A stretch of 57,896 nucleotides of DNA from Rhizobium phaseoli (GCF_010668805.1 NZ_WUFT01000027.1:1-57896); one strand, 5' to 3'. Positions 43,470-52,550 are shown, numbered from the stretch's first letter. Notes: generated by a model from the sequence alone, not told the origin. A program made the numbers and translations.

Positions 43470-44360
43470 TTGGAGACCCGTTTCCTAAAGACGTTCCTCA
43501 ATGTCGTCGAGCTAACATCGGTTGCTGCCGCCGCTCGATTGGAGTCGTTGACCCCGTCGGCCGTAGTTCAGCGGATCAGGGCCTTGGAGGCTGACGTCGG
43601 GGCGGTGCTGCTTCGACGATCCGGACACTCGACGCGGCCGACCGAGGCGGGGGTAGCGATACTCGAAATGGCCCGCACGCTGATCGAAGGAACGGAGAGC
43701 CTAAAGGCGATCGCCACCCGCAACGAGGAGGTGGGAACGATACGGGTCGGCGTCATTCATTCGATGATCACGGGGCTTCTGCCGGAAATACTGATCGCTA
43801 TGAAGGAGGCACGCCCCGGAATCCTGGTCGACGTCCAACCTGGTCAGTCTGTTGATCTCTATCAGAAAGTGCTGGACGGTACGCTCGACGCGGCAATCCT
43901 GGTGGAACCCCCTTTCGCCATATCCAAAGAGCACGTCTGGCGGGAACTTCGGCGCGACCGGTTGATCGTTCTCACGAGTTCGACGGAACAGGAGACGGAC
44001 GTCCTGACCATCTTGCGGCAGGCTCCGTTCATTCGCTACGATCGCAAGCATTGGGGTGGACGCACCGTGGAAGGCTATCTCCGGCGGGAGAAACTTTCTC
44101 CCCTGGATCGCTACGAGCTCGATTCCCTGGAGGCGATTGTGGTCCTTGTGGACCGCGGGCTCGGAGTATCGCTGATCCCGGATTGGCTGCCACCCTGGCC
44201 TGAGGGACTTCGGTTGCGGAAGATCGCCGTCGACCGGGCCCCGACTCGAAATGTCGGGGTTATCTACAGGCAGCTTTCATCGAAGGACAGGCTGGTCGAG
44301 GCCTTTTCACAGGAAGCCTGCAAGGCCGCAAAGGCGAAAGAGCTCACGTTGCGGCTTTGA
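43470..44360 (+). CDS. LysR family transcriptional regulator
   Basis: A 296-residue LysR regulator with helix-turn-helix TSVAAAARLESLTPSAVVQRIRAL split over residues 16-39 and an effector domain after residue 90 (TIRVGVIHSM). The start is TTG 43470 with AGGA nine bases before it; no ATG lies near the domain start, and a LysR protein needs these first residues. It is divergent from the aminotransferase-SDR-RraA operon and converges with the glutamine amidotransferase at the end of the aap operon. The palindrome at 43433-43457 is its likely site. Confidence 0.88.
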   Translation: METRFLKTFLNVVELTSVAAAARLESLTPSAVVQRIRALEADVGAVLLRRSGHSTRPTEAGVAILEMARTLIEGTESLKAIATRNEEVGTIRVGVIHSMITGLLPEILIAMKEARPGILVDVQPGQSVDLYQKVLDGTLDAAILVEPPFAISKEHVWRELRRDRLIVLTSSTEQETDVLTILRQAPFIRYDRKHWGGRTVEGYLRREKLSPLDRYELDSLEAIVVLVDRGLGVSLIPDWLPPWPEGLRLRKIAVDRAPTRNVGVIYRQLSSKDRLVEAFSQEACKAAKAKELTLRL

Positions 44361-44375
44361 AACGACGGTGTGGGT

Positions 44376-45095
44376 TCAGACGACGAGTTTCGTTGCAGAG
44401 ACAAGGTTGTCGTAGAGGCGTTCGCTTGTCGCGTTGATTTCGCTCATGGCGGCGTATGCCTGCCGGAGGAATTTCTCGTAGGAGCCCTTCCCTTTGCGAG
44501 CCTCGAAGAGGTCGATGTAGCCGGGAGTTTGCGTCCACGCCATCAGCGATTGCGCGCCGCACTCCGAATGAAACTGCGTCGACAATGCGTGTTCGCCGAC
44601 GGCGAGGACCTGTATAGGCGAAACTTCCGAACTGCCGAGAATTTGTGCGCCGGGCGGCGCGTCGGAGACTTCGGCCATATGCCATTGGACGACCTTGTGA
44701 CGTTGGGAGAGCCCCGCCACCAACGGGTTGGGATGGTGCGGGATATCGATATTGAAGACCCCGTGCTCGCCGACATCCGAAAGGCCGACCTTCCCACCGA
44801 GCGAGCTTGCCAAGAGTTGGTGACCGAGGCAAACGCCGAAGTATGGTTTCGCCCGTTCTGAGACCCATTCCCTGATCGCCTGTTTTTCCATGCGCAGCCA
44901 CGGATATTTATCCTCTTCCCACACATCCTGCGGCCCCCCAAGCACGAACATGAGATCATGGGACGCAAGGTGGGGCACCTCTTGACCCGCCCACAGCCGA
45001 ACGATGGTTGGCTCGAAGCCGTCTCTCGCGAAGGACTCAAGATACTTGCCGGGAGAGTCCCGGTCCACATGCTGAAGGATGAGAACGCTTTTCAT
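44376..45095 (-). CDS. Class I glutamine amidotransferase-like hydrolase
   Basis: A 239-residue GATase-1 domain protein. The catalytic triad is visible: Cys89 in FGVCLGHQLLA, His176 and Glu178 in TQFHSECG. No synthetase domain is attached. Stand-alone members hydrolyse gamma-glutamyl bonds (PuuD-like) or serve as GMP-synthase-like subunits. It starts 14 bases after aapP, so it is expressed with the transporter. It may split an imported gamma-glutamyl or amide compound; this is inference. Confidence 0.85.
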   Translation of the reverse strand: MKSVLILQHVDRDSPGKYLESFARDGFEPTIVRLWAGQEVPHLASHDLMFVLGGPQDVWEEDKYPWLRMEKQAIREWVSERAKPYFGVCLGHQLLASSLGGKVGLSDVGEHGVFNIDIPHHPNPLVAGLSQRHKVVQWHMAEVSDAPPGAQILGSSEVSPIQVLAVGEHALSTQFHSECGAQSLMAWTQTPGYIDLFEARKGKGSYEKFLRQAYAAMSEINATSERLYDNLVSATKLVV

Positions 45096-45109
45096 CGGAA
45101 ACCGGCGGC

Positions 45110-45883
45110 CTACAGTATCTGCTTCAAAAATAGTCGCGTGCGCTCATGCTGTGGATTGTCAAAGAACTCGGCCGGCGAATTCTCCTCGACGATCTGGCCC
45201 TGGTCCATGAAGATGACGCGGTTGGCCACCTGGCGGGCAAAGCCCATTTCATGGGTGACGCAGAGCATGGTCATGCCTTCCTCGGCGAGGCCCACCATGG
45301 TGTCGAGCACTTCCTTGATCATCTCGGGATCGAGCGCCGAGGTCGGCTCGTCGAACAGCATGATCTTCGGGTTCATGCACAGCGACCTGGCGATCGCCAC
45401 GCGCTGCTGCTGGCCGCCGGAAAGCTGTCCCGGATACTTGTTGGCCTGCTCGGGGATCTTGACGCGCTTCAGAAAGTGCATGGCGACCTCTTCCGCCTGC
45501 TTCTTCGGCATTTTGCGCACCCAGATCGGCGCCAAAGTGCAGTTTTCGAGGATTGTCAGGTGCGGGAAGAGGTTGAAGTGCTGGAACACCATGCCGACTT
45601 CGCGCCGCACCTCGTCGATCTTTTTCAGGTCGTTGGTGAGTTCCGTGCCGTCGACGATAATGCGGCCCCTCTGGTGCTCTTCCAGGCGGTTGATGCAGCG
45701 GATCATCGTCGACTTGCCCGAGCCTGACGGGCCGGCGATGACGATGCGCTCGCCGCGCATGACCTTGAGGTTGATGTCGCGCAGCACGTGGAAATAGCCG
45801 TACCACTTGTTCATCCCGACGATTTCCACTGCGACATCGGATGCGCCGTCGAGCGCCGCTTGTTTTGGTTCCGCCATAGTCAT
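45110..45883 (-). CDS. aapP: General L-amino-acid ABC transporter ATPase AapP
   Basis: A 257-residue ATPase, the same length as rhizobial AapP. Walker A GPSGSGKS (51-58), signature LSGGQQQR, Walker B IMLFDEPTSALD and His in CVTHEMGFA are present. The ATG at 45883 overlaps the aapM stop (ATGA); the frame stays open upstream through aapM but that part is a shadow. It energises the AapQ/AapM permease for broad uptake of amino acids. Confidence 0.92.
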   Translation of the reverse strand: MTMAEPKQAALDGASDVAVEIVGMNKWYGYFHVLRDINLKVMRGERIVIAGPSGSGKSTMIRCINRLEEHQRGRIIVDGTELTNDLKKIDEVRREVGMVFQHFNLFPHLTILENCTLAPIWVRKMPKKQAEEVAMHFLKRVKIPEQANKYPGQLSGGQQQRVAIARSLCMNPKIMLFDEPTSALDPEMIKEVLDTMVGLAEEGMTMLCVTHEMGFARQVANRVIFMDQGQIVEENSPAEFFDNPQHERTRLFLKQIL

Positions 45884-47343
45884 CGCTTGTGCCCCCTGTG
45901 TAGTCTTCTTTCGGTATATTTCGCATAGCGGGACATGCCGAAGCAGAATACCCAATACATTAGCGCCACCGCGAGATAGCCTGTCGCAGCGGATGTCGGC
46001 GTGGCCCATTTCGGATCCCGCAACGTGGTCTGTACGATCCCAAGCAGGTCGAAGACCCCGATGATCAGCACCAGCGTCGTGTCCTTGAAGAGACTGATGA
46101 AGTTGCTGACGATGTTCGGGATGGAGATTTTGAGAGCCTGGGGCAGGATTATTTTTATCATCATGGGCCAGTACCGAAGACCAAGGGCGGTTGCCCCCTC
46201 GTACTGTCCTCGATCGATCGCCTGGATGCCACCGCGAACGACTTCCGCCATGTAGGCCGACGAGAAAAGCGCTACTCCGATCAGCGCGCGGAGGAGCTTG
46301 TCGAACGACATGCCCGGCGGAAGGAAAAGCGGCAGCATCACGCTCGACATGAACAGCACAGTTATCAGTGGAACTCCGCGCACGATTTCGATGAAGCCGA
46401 CCGAAAGCGTCCTCACGAAGGGCATGCTTGACTGCCTGCCGAGCGCCAGCACAATCCCCACCGGCAGCGACGTTATGATCCCAACCACGGCGACGATGAG
46501 CGTAACGAGGAGTCCGCCCCACTGGGCGGTGTCTACGGTCGAAAGCCCGAAGTCATGATCCAATGCCGCCATGCCAGCGAATACCGACGCCGACACCGCA
46601 AGCAGGGCGAACCCCTGCCCCAGACTCATCTGGCGTCGCATCGCCAAGGCCCCGACGGCAACCGTCACGAACACCGCAATCAGGCCCGAAACGGAACCGA
46701 GCACAGCCATCGTCGAACCTGTTGCTGCCAAGACGGCGACACACAGGGCAGCAGCCAGCGCGATCCCGGTGGCAAGTACACAGAGCCGATTTGTTCTCAG
46801 AACTTCTTCGATCCCGGTTGACGCGATTGGCACAGCCACGGTCATCAACAACAGACAGACCGCGACGGTGATATATGACCCCGGTCCGAACGCGAGGTTG
46901 CCTCCGGAAAGGAGTATCCCCACACTCAGTGGGAGGGCTGTCACCAAAAGCAAAGCGTTTACGCGCTTGAACGGCAACGCCGGGACGAGCATGGGTATGC
47001 CCACCGCGACGAGGAGCGCGAAACAGACGTTTGCCCGCCACCGCTGATCGATCGAGTAAAAGCCGTATATCCACTGGCCGATTTTTTCCCTCACCAAAGG
47101 CCAGCAAGCGCCCGTCGGGCTGGCAAGACAAGCGTTACGATCAGCGCCGTCCCAGATACCCGCGAGGACCGCGAACTTCAGCACGGTCCAGCCGAACCAC
47201 AGAATGGTCGCTCCGAACAACAACGTCAGGACGGTCTGGCCCGGTCCTGCGAAGAGATTGAGCCGAAGCCAACCCCAGATACCCGAAGCGCTGGGCGGAG
47301 GCGGCAAACGTGGACTATCTTCGGTTCTGACAAAGGCGACCAT
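45880..47343 (-). CDS. aapM: General L-amino-acid ABC transporter permease AapM, enlarged
   Basis: A 487-residue inner-membrane permease. The C-terminal third carries the conserved core: VGFIEIVRGVPLITVLFM, the EAA loop GQYEGATALGLRYWPMMIKI and SLFKDTTLVLIIG. The N-terminal part (IWGWLRLNLFAGPGQT) is AapM-like. Between about residues 125 and 260 there is a stretch of extra hydrophobic segments. Family members have about 385 residues, so roughly 100 are added. It overlaps aapQ (TGATG) and aapP (ATGA). Confidence 0.88.
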   Translation of the reverse strand: MVAFVRTEDSPRLPPPPSASGIWGWLRLNLFAGPGQTVLTLLFGATILWFGWTVLKFAVLAGIWDGADRNACLASPTGACWPLVREKIGQWIYGFYSIDQRWRANVCFALLVAVGIPMLVPALPFKRVNALLLVTALPLSVGILLSGGNLAFGPGSYITVAVCLLLMTVAVPIASTGIEEVLRTNRLCVLATGIALAAALCVAVLAATGSTMAVLGSVSGLIAVFVTVAVGALAMRRQMSLGQGFALLAVSASVFAGMAALDHDFGLSTVDTAQWGGLLVTLIVAVVGIITSLPVGIVLALGRQSSMPFVRTLSVGFIEIVRGVPLITVLFMSSVMLPLFLPPGMSFDKLLRALIGVALFSSAYMAEVVRGGIQAIDRGQYEGATALGLRYWPMMIKIILPQALKISIPNIVSNFISLFKDTTLVLIIGVFDLLGIVQTTLRDPKWATPTSAATGYLAVALMYWVFCFGMSRYAKYTERRLHRGHKR

Positions 47344-48536
47344 CAGCGTTCCACCAGTTTGGAGTTCGCGTTGAGCCAGTTCATCAGCAGGGAGGTTGCG
47401 AGGCTCAACGATAGATAGACGACCATCCAGATTGTAACGATTTCAATGGCTTTTCCCGTCTGGTTGAGAATCGTGCCCCCGGTGGCAACGAGGTCCGGAT
47501 AACCTATGGCGACCGCGAGCGAGGAATTCTTGATAAGACCGAGGTAGGTGGTGCTCAACGGTGGAATGATGATGCGCATTGCCTGTGGGACGACGATAAG
47601 CCTCGTTGTCCTGAGGGGGCCAAGCCCGAGTGCGGCGGCCGCCTCTACCTGTCCCCGGTTGACGGCCATTACGCCTGCGCGCACCGCTTCGGCGATGTAG
47701 GTTGCCATGTATACCGAGAGAGCGAACAGCAAAGCGATCAGCTCGGGAATGATCGTAATGCCGCCGGAGAAGCTGAATGCCGTTTTCGTCGGCGCTTCCA
47801 GTTCGAACGGGCGACCCATGACCAGGACCAGCAGCGCTCCGATGGCGAGAAAGAGGAGGGACAGGCGCAATCCCCTTTTCGCTTTCGCACCCTCGTCCGG
47901 GTGAACCAGCCGCGAGATGATCAGGATCGCAACCCACACCAGGGCGATTGCCGCCAGGAGCCAGATGACAGCGCCTTTGTCGGGTGCTCCCGAAAGCGAC
48001 GGGATCATCAGCCCGCGGTTGGAGATGTAGGCATAGCCGAAGACGGTCCAAGCCTCGCGCGGGGACGGAAGCGTCTGGACAATGACGACCGAGTACCAAA
48101 CGAAAACCTGAAGGAGCAACGGAATATTTCGGAAGAACTCTATGTAGGCAGCCGCCACACGTGACACGATCCAGTTCTTCGAGAGCCCCATGATACCGAC
48201 TGCAAAGCCAAGGACGGTCGCCGCGACGATACCAAGAACGGAGACCAAAACTGTATTCGCCAGACCCACCACTAACGCACGCCCGTAGGTGGAAACGCTT
48301 TTGTACGGGATCAGGGTCTGGGAGATCTCGAATCCCGCGGATCTGCCGAGAAACACGAAGGAGAGCTGTTGGTTCAGCTTTCCCAGGTTCGCGGCGGTAT
48401 TGGCCGAGATGACACAGGCAACAAGAAACAAGGCCAACCCGAGTGTGATCTGGAAGGCCTGGGCACGGCGCTTGGGATTGCGCCAAAACCCGCGGTCGCT
48501 GCGGCTAATCGTTTTTGCGGACGTCACTGGATTCAC
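47343..48536 (-). CDS. aapQ: General L-amino-acid ABC transporter permease AapQ
   Basis: A 397-residue inner-membrane permease, the usual AapQ length. Motifs include AAYIEFFRNIPLLLQVFVWY and the EAA loop GQVEAAAALGLGPLRTTRLIVVPQ, then GLIKNSSLAVAIGYPDL, typical for this subfamily. It follows aapJ by 62 bases that contain a strong hairpin and is translationally coupled to aapM. It forms the heteromeric channel with AapM. Confidence 0.92.
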   Translation of the reverse strand: MNPVTSAKTISRSDRGFWRNPKRRAQAFQITLGLALFLVACVISANTAANLGKLNQQLSFVFLGRSAGFEISQTLIPYKSVSTYGRALVVGLANTVLVSVLGIVAATVLGFAVGIMGLSKNWIVSRVAAAYIEFFRNIPLLLQVFVWYSVVIVQTLPSPREAWTVFGYAYISNRGLMIPSLSGAPDKGAVIWLLAAIALVWVAILIISRLVHPDEGAKAKRGLRLSLLFLAIGALLVLVMGRPFELEAPTKTAFSFSGGITIIPELIALLFALSVYMATYIAEAVRAGVMAVNRGQVEAAAALGLGPLRTTRLIVVPQAMRIIIPPLSTTYLGLIKNSSLAVAIGYPDLVATGGTILNQTGKAIEIVTIWMVVYLSLSLATSLLMNWLNANSKLVER

Positions 48537-48567
48537 CTGTGCGTAATGGAGCCCTGCAAGCCCGATG

Positions 48568-48589
48568 CGGCGGCCCGACAGGGCCGCCG
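48568..48589 (-). other. Intercistronic hairpin between aapJ and aapQ
   Basis: A perfect nine-base GC-only stem CGGCGGCCC / GGGCCGCCG with loop GACA, 10 bases after the aapJ stop. No T run. It would stall 3' exonucleases and raise aapJ message over the permease genes, as usual for binding-protein-dependent systems. Confidence 0.6.
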
Positions 48590-48598
48590 AACTGGCGG

Positions 48599-49636
48599 TT
48601 ACCGGATCGGCGGCGCGTACTGCAGCCCGCCGTCCTTCCAGAGCGCGTTCTTGCCACGTGCGATTTTGAGTTCGGACTTGTCGCCCAGGTTCCGGTCAAA
48701 CATCTCTCCGTAGTTGCCCACGCCCTTCACGATGTGCGCAACCCAGTCTTCGTCGACGCCGATACCGCTACCGAAGCCCGCGGCGGTGCCGTCGGCGTTT
48801 TTGGCGCCGAGCAAGCGCTGAATTTCCGGGTTCGTGGACTTCAGCATCTCGTCCACGTTCGAACTTGTGATGCCGTCTTCTTCAGCGGTCAGGAGAGCGA
48901 AATAGGTCCACTTGACGATGTTGAACCACTGGTCATCACCTTGACGGGTTGCCGGACCAAGCGGCTCCTTCGAAATGATTTCGGGAAGGACAACGTGATC
49001 GTCCGGCGCTTTGAGCTGAAGACGCTCGCTATACAGCACGGACTGGTCGCTCGTCAGCACGTCGCAACGGCCCTCCTCGTACGCCTGGCGCAGTTGGTTG
49101 GAGTCGTCGATCGCAACGCTCGTGAACTTCAGGCCTTTGGCATTAAAATAGTCGGAGACGTTCAATTCCGTGGTCGTACCCGTACCAGCGCAAACCGCCG
49201 CGCCGTCAAGCTTCAGCGCCGAGTCGACCCCAAGGGACTTCTTCACCATGAAGCCTTGTCCGTCGTAGTAAAGCACGCCCGCAAACAACAGGCCCATCGA
49301 GGTATCGCGGCTCATCGTCCACGTAGAGGTGCGCGAAAGTATGTCGACCTCGCCCGACTGAAGGGCCGTAAAGCGTTCTTTCGCGGAGAGAGGGGTGAAC
49401 TTGACCTTGTTCGGATCGTTGAATACCGCGGCCGCCACCGCGCGGCAAAAATCGACGTCCATTCCGGTCCAGTTGTTCTGCGCATCCGGCAGCGAGAAAC
49501 CGGGGCTGCCCTGGCTTACGCCGCACTGGACAAAGCCCTTCTGCTTGACGCTCTCCAGCGTTGTGGCGTTGGCTGGCGCGCCCAGCATTGCCGCAAGCGC
49601 ACCGATCAATAGTCCGGTATTTCCGATAATCTTCAT
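48599..49636 (-). CDS. aapJ: General L-amino-acid-binding periplasmic protein AapJ
   Basis: A 345-residue solute-binding protein, normal for AapJ. The signal peptide ends near MLGAPANA. Family motifs are WTGMDVDFCRAVAAAVF, TWTMSRDTSMGLLFAGVLYY, YYDGQGFMVKKSLGV, AGTGTTTELNVSDYF and LPEIISKEPLGPATRQGD. GGAGGG lies six bases before the ATG. It is the first gene of the operon aapJQMP plus a glutamine amidotransferase and defines its ligand range, usually broad for L-amino acids. Confidence 0.92.
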   Translation of the reverse strand: MKIIGNTGLLIGALAAMLGAPANATTLESVKQKGFVQCGVSQGSPGFSLPDAQNNWTGMDVDFCRAVAAAVFNDPNKVKFTPLSAKERFTALQSGEVDILSRTSTWTMSRDTSMGLLFAGVLYYDGQGFMVKKSLGVDSALKLDGAAVCAGTGTTTELNVSDYFNAKGLKFTSVAIDDSNQLRQAYEEGRCDVLTSDQSVLYSERLQLKAPDDHVVLPEIISKEPLGPATRQGDDQWFNIVKWTYFALLTAEEDGITSSNVDEMLKSTNPEIQRLLGAKNADGTAAGFGSGIGVDEDWVAHIVKGVGNYGEMFDRNLGDKSELKIARGKNALWKDGGLQYAPPIR

Positions 49637-50311
49637 CTGCTGTTCCCTCCGGTTTTTCTATTCGATGTCCAATCCATACGATTGTGCGAGAACCGAGGGT
49701 GTGCGTTCGGGTCGCCAAAAAACGTACGACTTGTCACTGTCAAGGAGAGGGCACCGCCTGCTTGAACACCCACCGTCAAAGACCCAGTGCCTCTCGAAGG
49801 CGGAATGTGACACAGGAGTGAAAAACGATAAACGTATCCTTCTTCGGCTTCGAAAAGCGAGAAAACTTCACTTCGAGGGAGTCTTCCGGGTTCTGGCGCG
49901 CTCGCTTCATGTTCTCGCCGATAATCCCCGGGTGCCTGCGACCGGTCCTGCAGGCGAACAAGCGCGGAGCGCCGGTCTTACGAACCTGACCCGCGTCACC
50001 ACGATTTCCAAGGATGGCGAGCACTTTCACCTGACTGGTGCCTGATTGAATACCCGAGGGAGCAGGAAGCCGATCTTGACCGTCACCTGGAGAGGGGTAA
50101 CCTTTTCGGTGCCATTAGCGAGAAGAAGGTCGATGGGTATTACTTCGTGAATGAGTAGTTGCTCCTGGCAGCTTCTGCGAACGATCAGGCGACCATGGGG
50201 CGCAGAGTCCAGGATTTATGGGATAGTCCACACGTATGTGGCGCTGCATACTTCCGAGGGCGATCCCGCACTCCGCCGCGAGGCTAAGTGCGGGAGTTGT
50301 TTGATAGCGGC
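49637..50311. other. Intergenic stretch with a possible decayed gene
   Basis: This 675-base stretch carries the aapJ promoter region and no clear gene. From 49818 (GTG) a plus-strand frame reads VKNDKRILLRL and ends LTRVTTISKDGEHFHLTGA at 50045. A different frame directly after it reads LIEYPREQEADLDRHLERG, then ISEKKVDGYYFVNE to TAG at about 50159. The two could be parts of one small broken gene. I do not recognise the family. Confidence 0.3.
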
Positions 50312-51367
50312 TTAGGCCACTTGGCGCATTGGCGCATTTTCGGGAATAATCCCGGCGACCTTCAGATCCGTCCACAGTTCAGCCGGGATCGCGGTTCCCG
50401 ACGATGCGAGGTTTTGCTTCACCTCTGCAACGTTCTGCGCGCCGAGCACGACCGTCGCAACGGCGGGGTGCATCAAGACGAACTCGATTGCTACCGAGCT
50501 CAAGGGAACCCGATATTTCTCGCAGATTTCCTCGATGGTTCTGACTTTGCGCACGACCTCTTCAGGCACGGAACCATAGTCGTAGGTTGCCCCCGCGCCC
50601 TTGACGCCCGTCGCGAGAATGCCGGAATTGAAAACGCCGCCCGCGATAACCGAAACGTTGCGCTGCTGAAGCTCGGCGAAATCGCCAGCGAGTGGCCCTT
50701 GGTTCAAGAGTGTGTAGCGACCCGCAATGAGCGCGCAGTCGATGTTGAACTCTCGTGCCACAGTTACCACGGCTTCCGTTTCGTTAACGCCGAGGCCGAG
50801 CGCGGATACCGCACCGCCGCTCCGAAGTTGGTCGAGCGCCTTGTATCCGCTTTCCCTGATCTGTTTCCAATAAACATCAGCCTCGTCGCCATGCCACGCC
50901 CGGCCGAGATCGTGAACAAGGAGCACGTCGATATAGTCCAGGGCCAACCGGACCTGGCTGTCCTCGAACGACCGCATGACACCGTCGTAGGTGTAGTCGT
51001 AAGTGTCCAGGAAAGGCAAGGGATCGACCCACTCGATTCCGTAGACGGTATCGAGTTTCTTGACCCTGCTTGCGGCCTTCATAACGCGTCCGACCTTCGT
51101 GCTGACGACCACGTCGTTGCGAATGCCGAGTTCCCGCAATGCATGGCCAAGATAATATTCGGCTTTACCGAATCCATACATCGGCGCGCAGTCAAAATAT
51201 CGCACGCCACCGTCATAGGCGGCTTTGATAACGGCCTCGAATTCCGCATAGGATGCCTTGGCTTTGAACCCAGCCAACGGCACGGTGCCGAAGCCTACCG
51301 GCGTAACTGCGACTTTTGACTTCCCCAGTTGCCGGGTCGGATATTTGCCTTCTGAATTACCAGTCAC
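50312..51367 (-). CDS. Aldo/keto reductase (D-threo-aldose 1-dehydrogenase / pyridoxal 4-dehydrogenase-like)
   Basis: A 351-residue AKR. The tetrad is visible: Asp and Tyr in YFDCAPMYGFGKAEYYLG, Lys in VVSTKVGR and His in LLVHDLGRAWHG. This arrangement fits the L-fucose/D-threo-aldose dehydrogenase and pyridoxal dehydrogenase group. A GTG at 51367 is taken as the start because AGGGAGG lies seven bases before it; ATG 51391 is the alternative. It is divergent from a TetR gene, which probably represses it. Substrate uncertain. Confidence 0.85.
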   Translation of the reverse strand: MTGNSEGKYPTRQLGKSKVAVTPVGFGTVPLAGFKAKASYAEFEAVIKAAYDGGVRYFDCAPMYGFGKAEYYLGHALRELGIRNDVVVSTKVGRVMKAASRVKKLDTVYGIEWVDPLPFLDTYDYTYDGVMRSFEDSQVRLALDYIDVLLVHDLGRAWHGDEADVYWKQIRESGYKALDQLRSGGAVSALGLGVNETEAVVTVAREFNIDCALIAGRYTLLNQGPLAGDFAELQQRNVSVIAGGVFNSGILATGVKGAGATYDYGSVPEEVVRKVRTIEEICEKYRVPLSSVAIEFVLMHPAVATVVLGAQNVAEVKQNLASSGTAIPAELWTDLKVAGIIPENAPMRQVA

Positions 51368-51491
51368 TCTCGAAACCTCCCTATTGGTCATGGTTGATTG
51401 ATATGGGCGACCGCCACGCCAAGCGTGCTTAGGCGCACGCCGACATCCAGCCGCCTGCAGATTGTCAGATTCACTGCTAATGCCCTGTAGC

Positions 51492-51582
51492 GATCGATAC
51501 ACTTATTGGAAATGTTCGGTTCGGGCAAGGTCACACGACCGATAAAATCCGACCAACCGCGAGCTCTTTAAAGATCGATACA
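51492..51582. promoter_or_regulatory. Divergent AKR/TetR region with a repeated GATCGATACA
   Basis: GATCGATACA occurs twice (51492-51501 and 51573-51582) in the 270 bases between the aldo/keto reductase and TetR starts. A short palindrome GTACGGTAC lies nearby at about 51593-51601, close to the TetR start. Either may be the TetR operator. Evidence is only the repetition and position. Confidence 0.3.
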
Positions 51583-51637
51583 GATGGATTATGTACGGTA
51601 CTAAAAGCACGGTTCGTGAGAGCATCTGGAGAATTCG

Positions 51638-52273
51638 ATGATCCCCCAGCATCAGAGCAAAGGGAAGCCAAGGACGTTTGACCGCGAGGCGGTCCTGAAG
51701 AAGGCCCTCGGGGTTTTCTGGAAGCGTGGCTACGAGCCTGCATCGATTGCCGAACTGTGCGAGGCAATGGAAGTCAACCCACCAAGCGTTTACGCAGCCT
51801 TTGGCAACAAGGCCCAGCTTTTCATGGAAGCTGTCAATCACTATGAAAACGTCTACTGGAACGACGCGTGGGAACGGCTGGAAGATGAACCGGATGTCCG
51901 AAAGGCGATGGCGGGCTTCTTCCGGGACGCCGCAGTCATTCTCACGTCCCAAGACGCCCCTTGCGGCTGCATGGTCGTCCTCGGAGCCGCCAACGTTTCC
52001 AAGGACTCGCAAGACGTTAACGATGCGCTCAAAGCATTGCGCGAAGAAGGGAAGGAATGCTTCCTCGTTCGCCTAAAAAGGGGCGTCGCCGATGGAGAGT
52101 TTTCCGAGGGGGTCGATATCGACACGCTGGCGTCGACCCTCAACACGATGTTTCACGGTATGTCGATCCAAGCCCGGGACGGTGTCTCGCATGAAGAGCT
52201 GGAGCGCGTGGCCGCAGTCGCTATGACCCTGATTCCGCCGGCACCCGCCCGTCCCAAGCGACACAGCGCTTAA
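51638..52273 (+). CDS. TetR family transcriptional regulator
   Basis: A 211-residue TetR protein of the AcrR-like group. The N-terminal helix-turn-helix is SIAELCEAMEVNPPSVYAAF (about 37-56) followed by NKAQLFMEAVNHY. The ligand domain carries DAPCGCMVVLGA, a Cys-rich stretch seen in many regulators of this subgroup. GGAG lies seven bases before the ATG. It is divergent from the aldo/keto reductase gene and 277 bases upstream of the Liv operon on the same strand. It probably represses the reductase and perhaps the transporter. Confidence 0.88.
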   Translation: MIPQHQSKGKPRTFDREAVLKKALGVFWKRGYEPASIAELCEAMEVNPPSVYAAFGNKAQLFMEAVNHYENVYWNDAWERLEDEPDVRKAMAGFFRDAAVILTSQDAPCGCMVVLGAANVSKDSQDVNDALKALREEGKECFLVRLKRGVADGEFSEGVDIDTLASTLNTMFHGMSIQARDGVSHEELERVAAVAMTLIPPAPARPKRHSA

Positions 52274-52463
52274 ACAGCTAGAACCGCGCCTCAACATTTT
52301 CCCCGCCCTGTTTGCTCGATGCTCCTTTGCGTCGGCCCAGGAGGAGCAGTCGTGCGAAATGCCCGCAACGCGCGTTTTTCCTTTCCGACGTTTGATTCTG
52401 ATCGTTGAGATTGCATCATTGTCAGATTGTCTGTTAAATAATACGATGGCCCTCAGAAAATAG

Positions 52464-52490
52464 TTGACGGTCTGTATCACTCGCTATTAA
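52464..52490 (+). promoter_or_regulatory. Candidate promoter of the Liv operon
   Basis: TTGACG at 52464-52469 and TATTAA at 52485-52490, 15 bases apart, lie about 60 bases before the LivMG start. Spacing is shorter than ideal, so the call is tentative. AGGGGA eight bases before the ATG at 52551 is the ribosome-binding site. The rest of 52274-52550 shows no gene. Confidence 0.35.
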
Positions 52491-52550
52491 CGTCTATAGC
52501 AACCACTACAGAAAAATAGAACTCGCCGAAAAGGTAGAGGGGAATTTAGC

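Noticed and set aside
45249..48486. Long open frames overlapping aapP and aapQ in other frames of the same strand
   Set aside because: High-GC shadow frames. They lack family motifs, while the chosen frames have full ABC-transporter signatures and translational overlaps.
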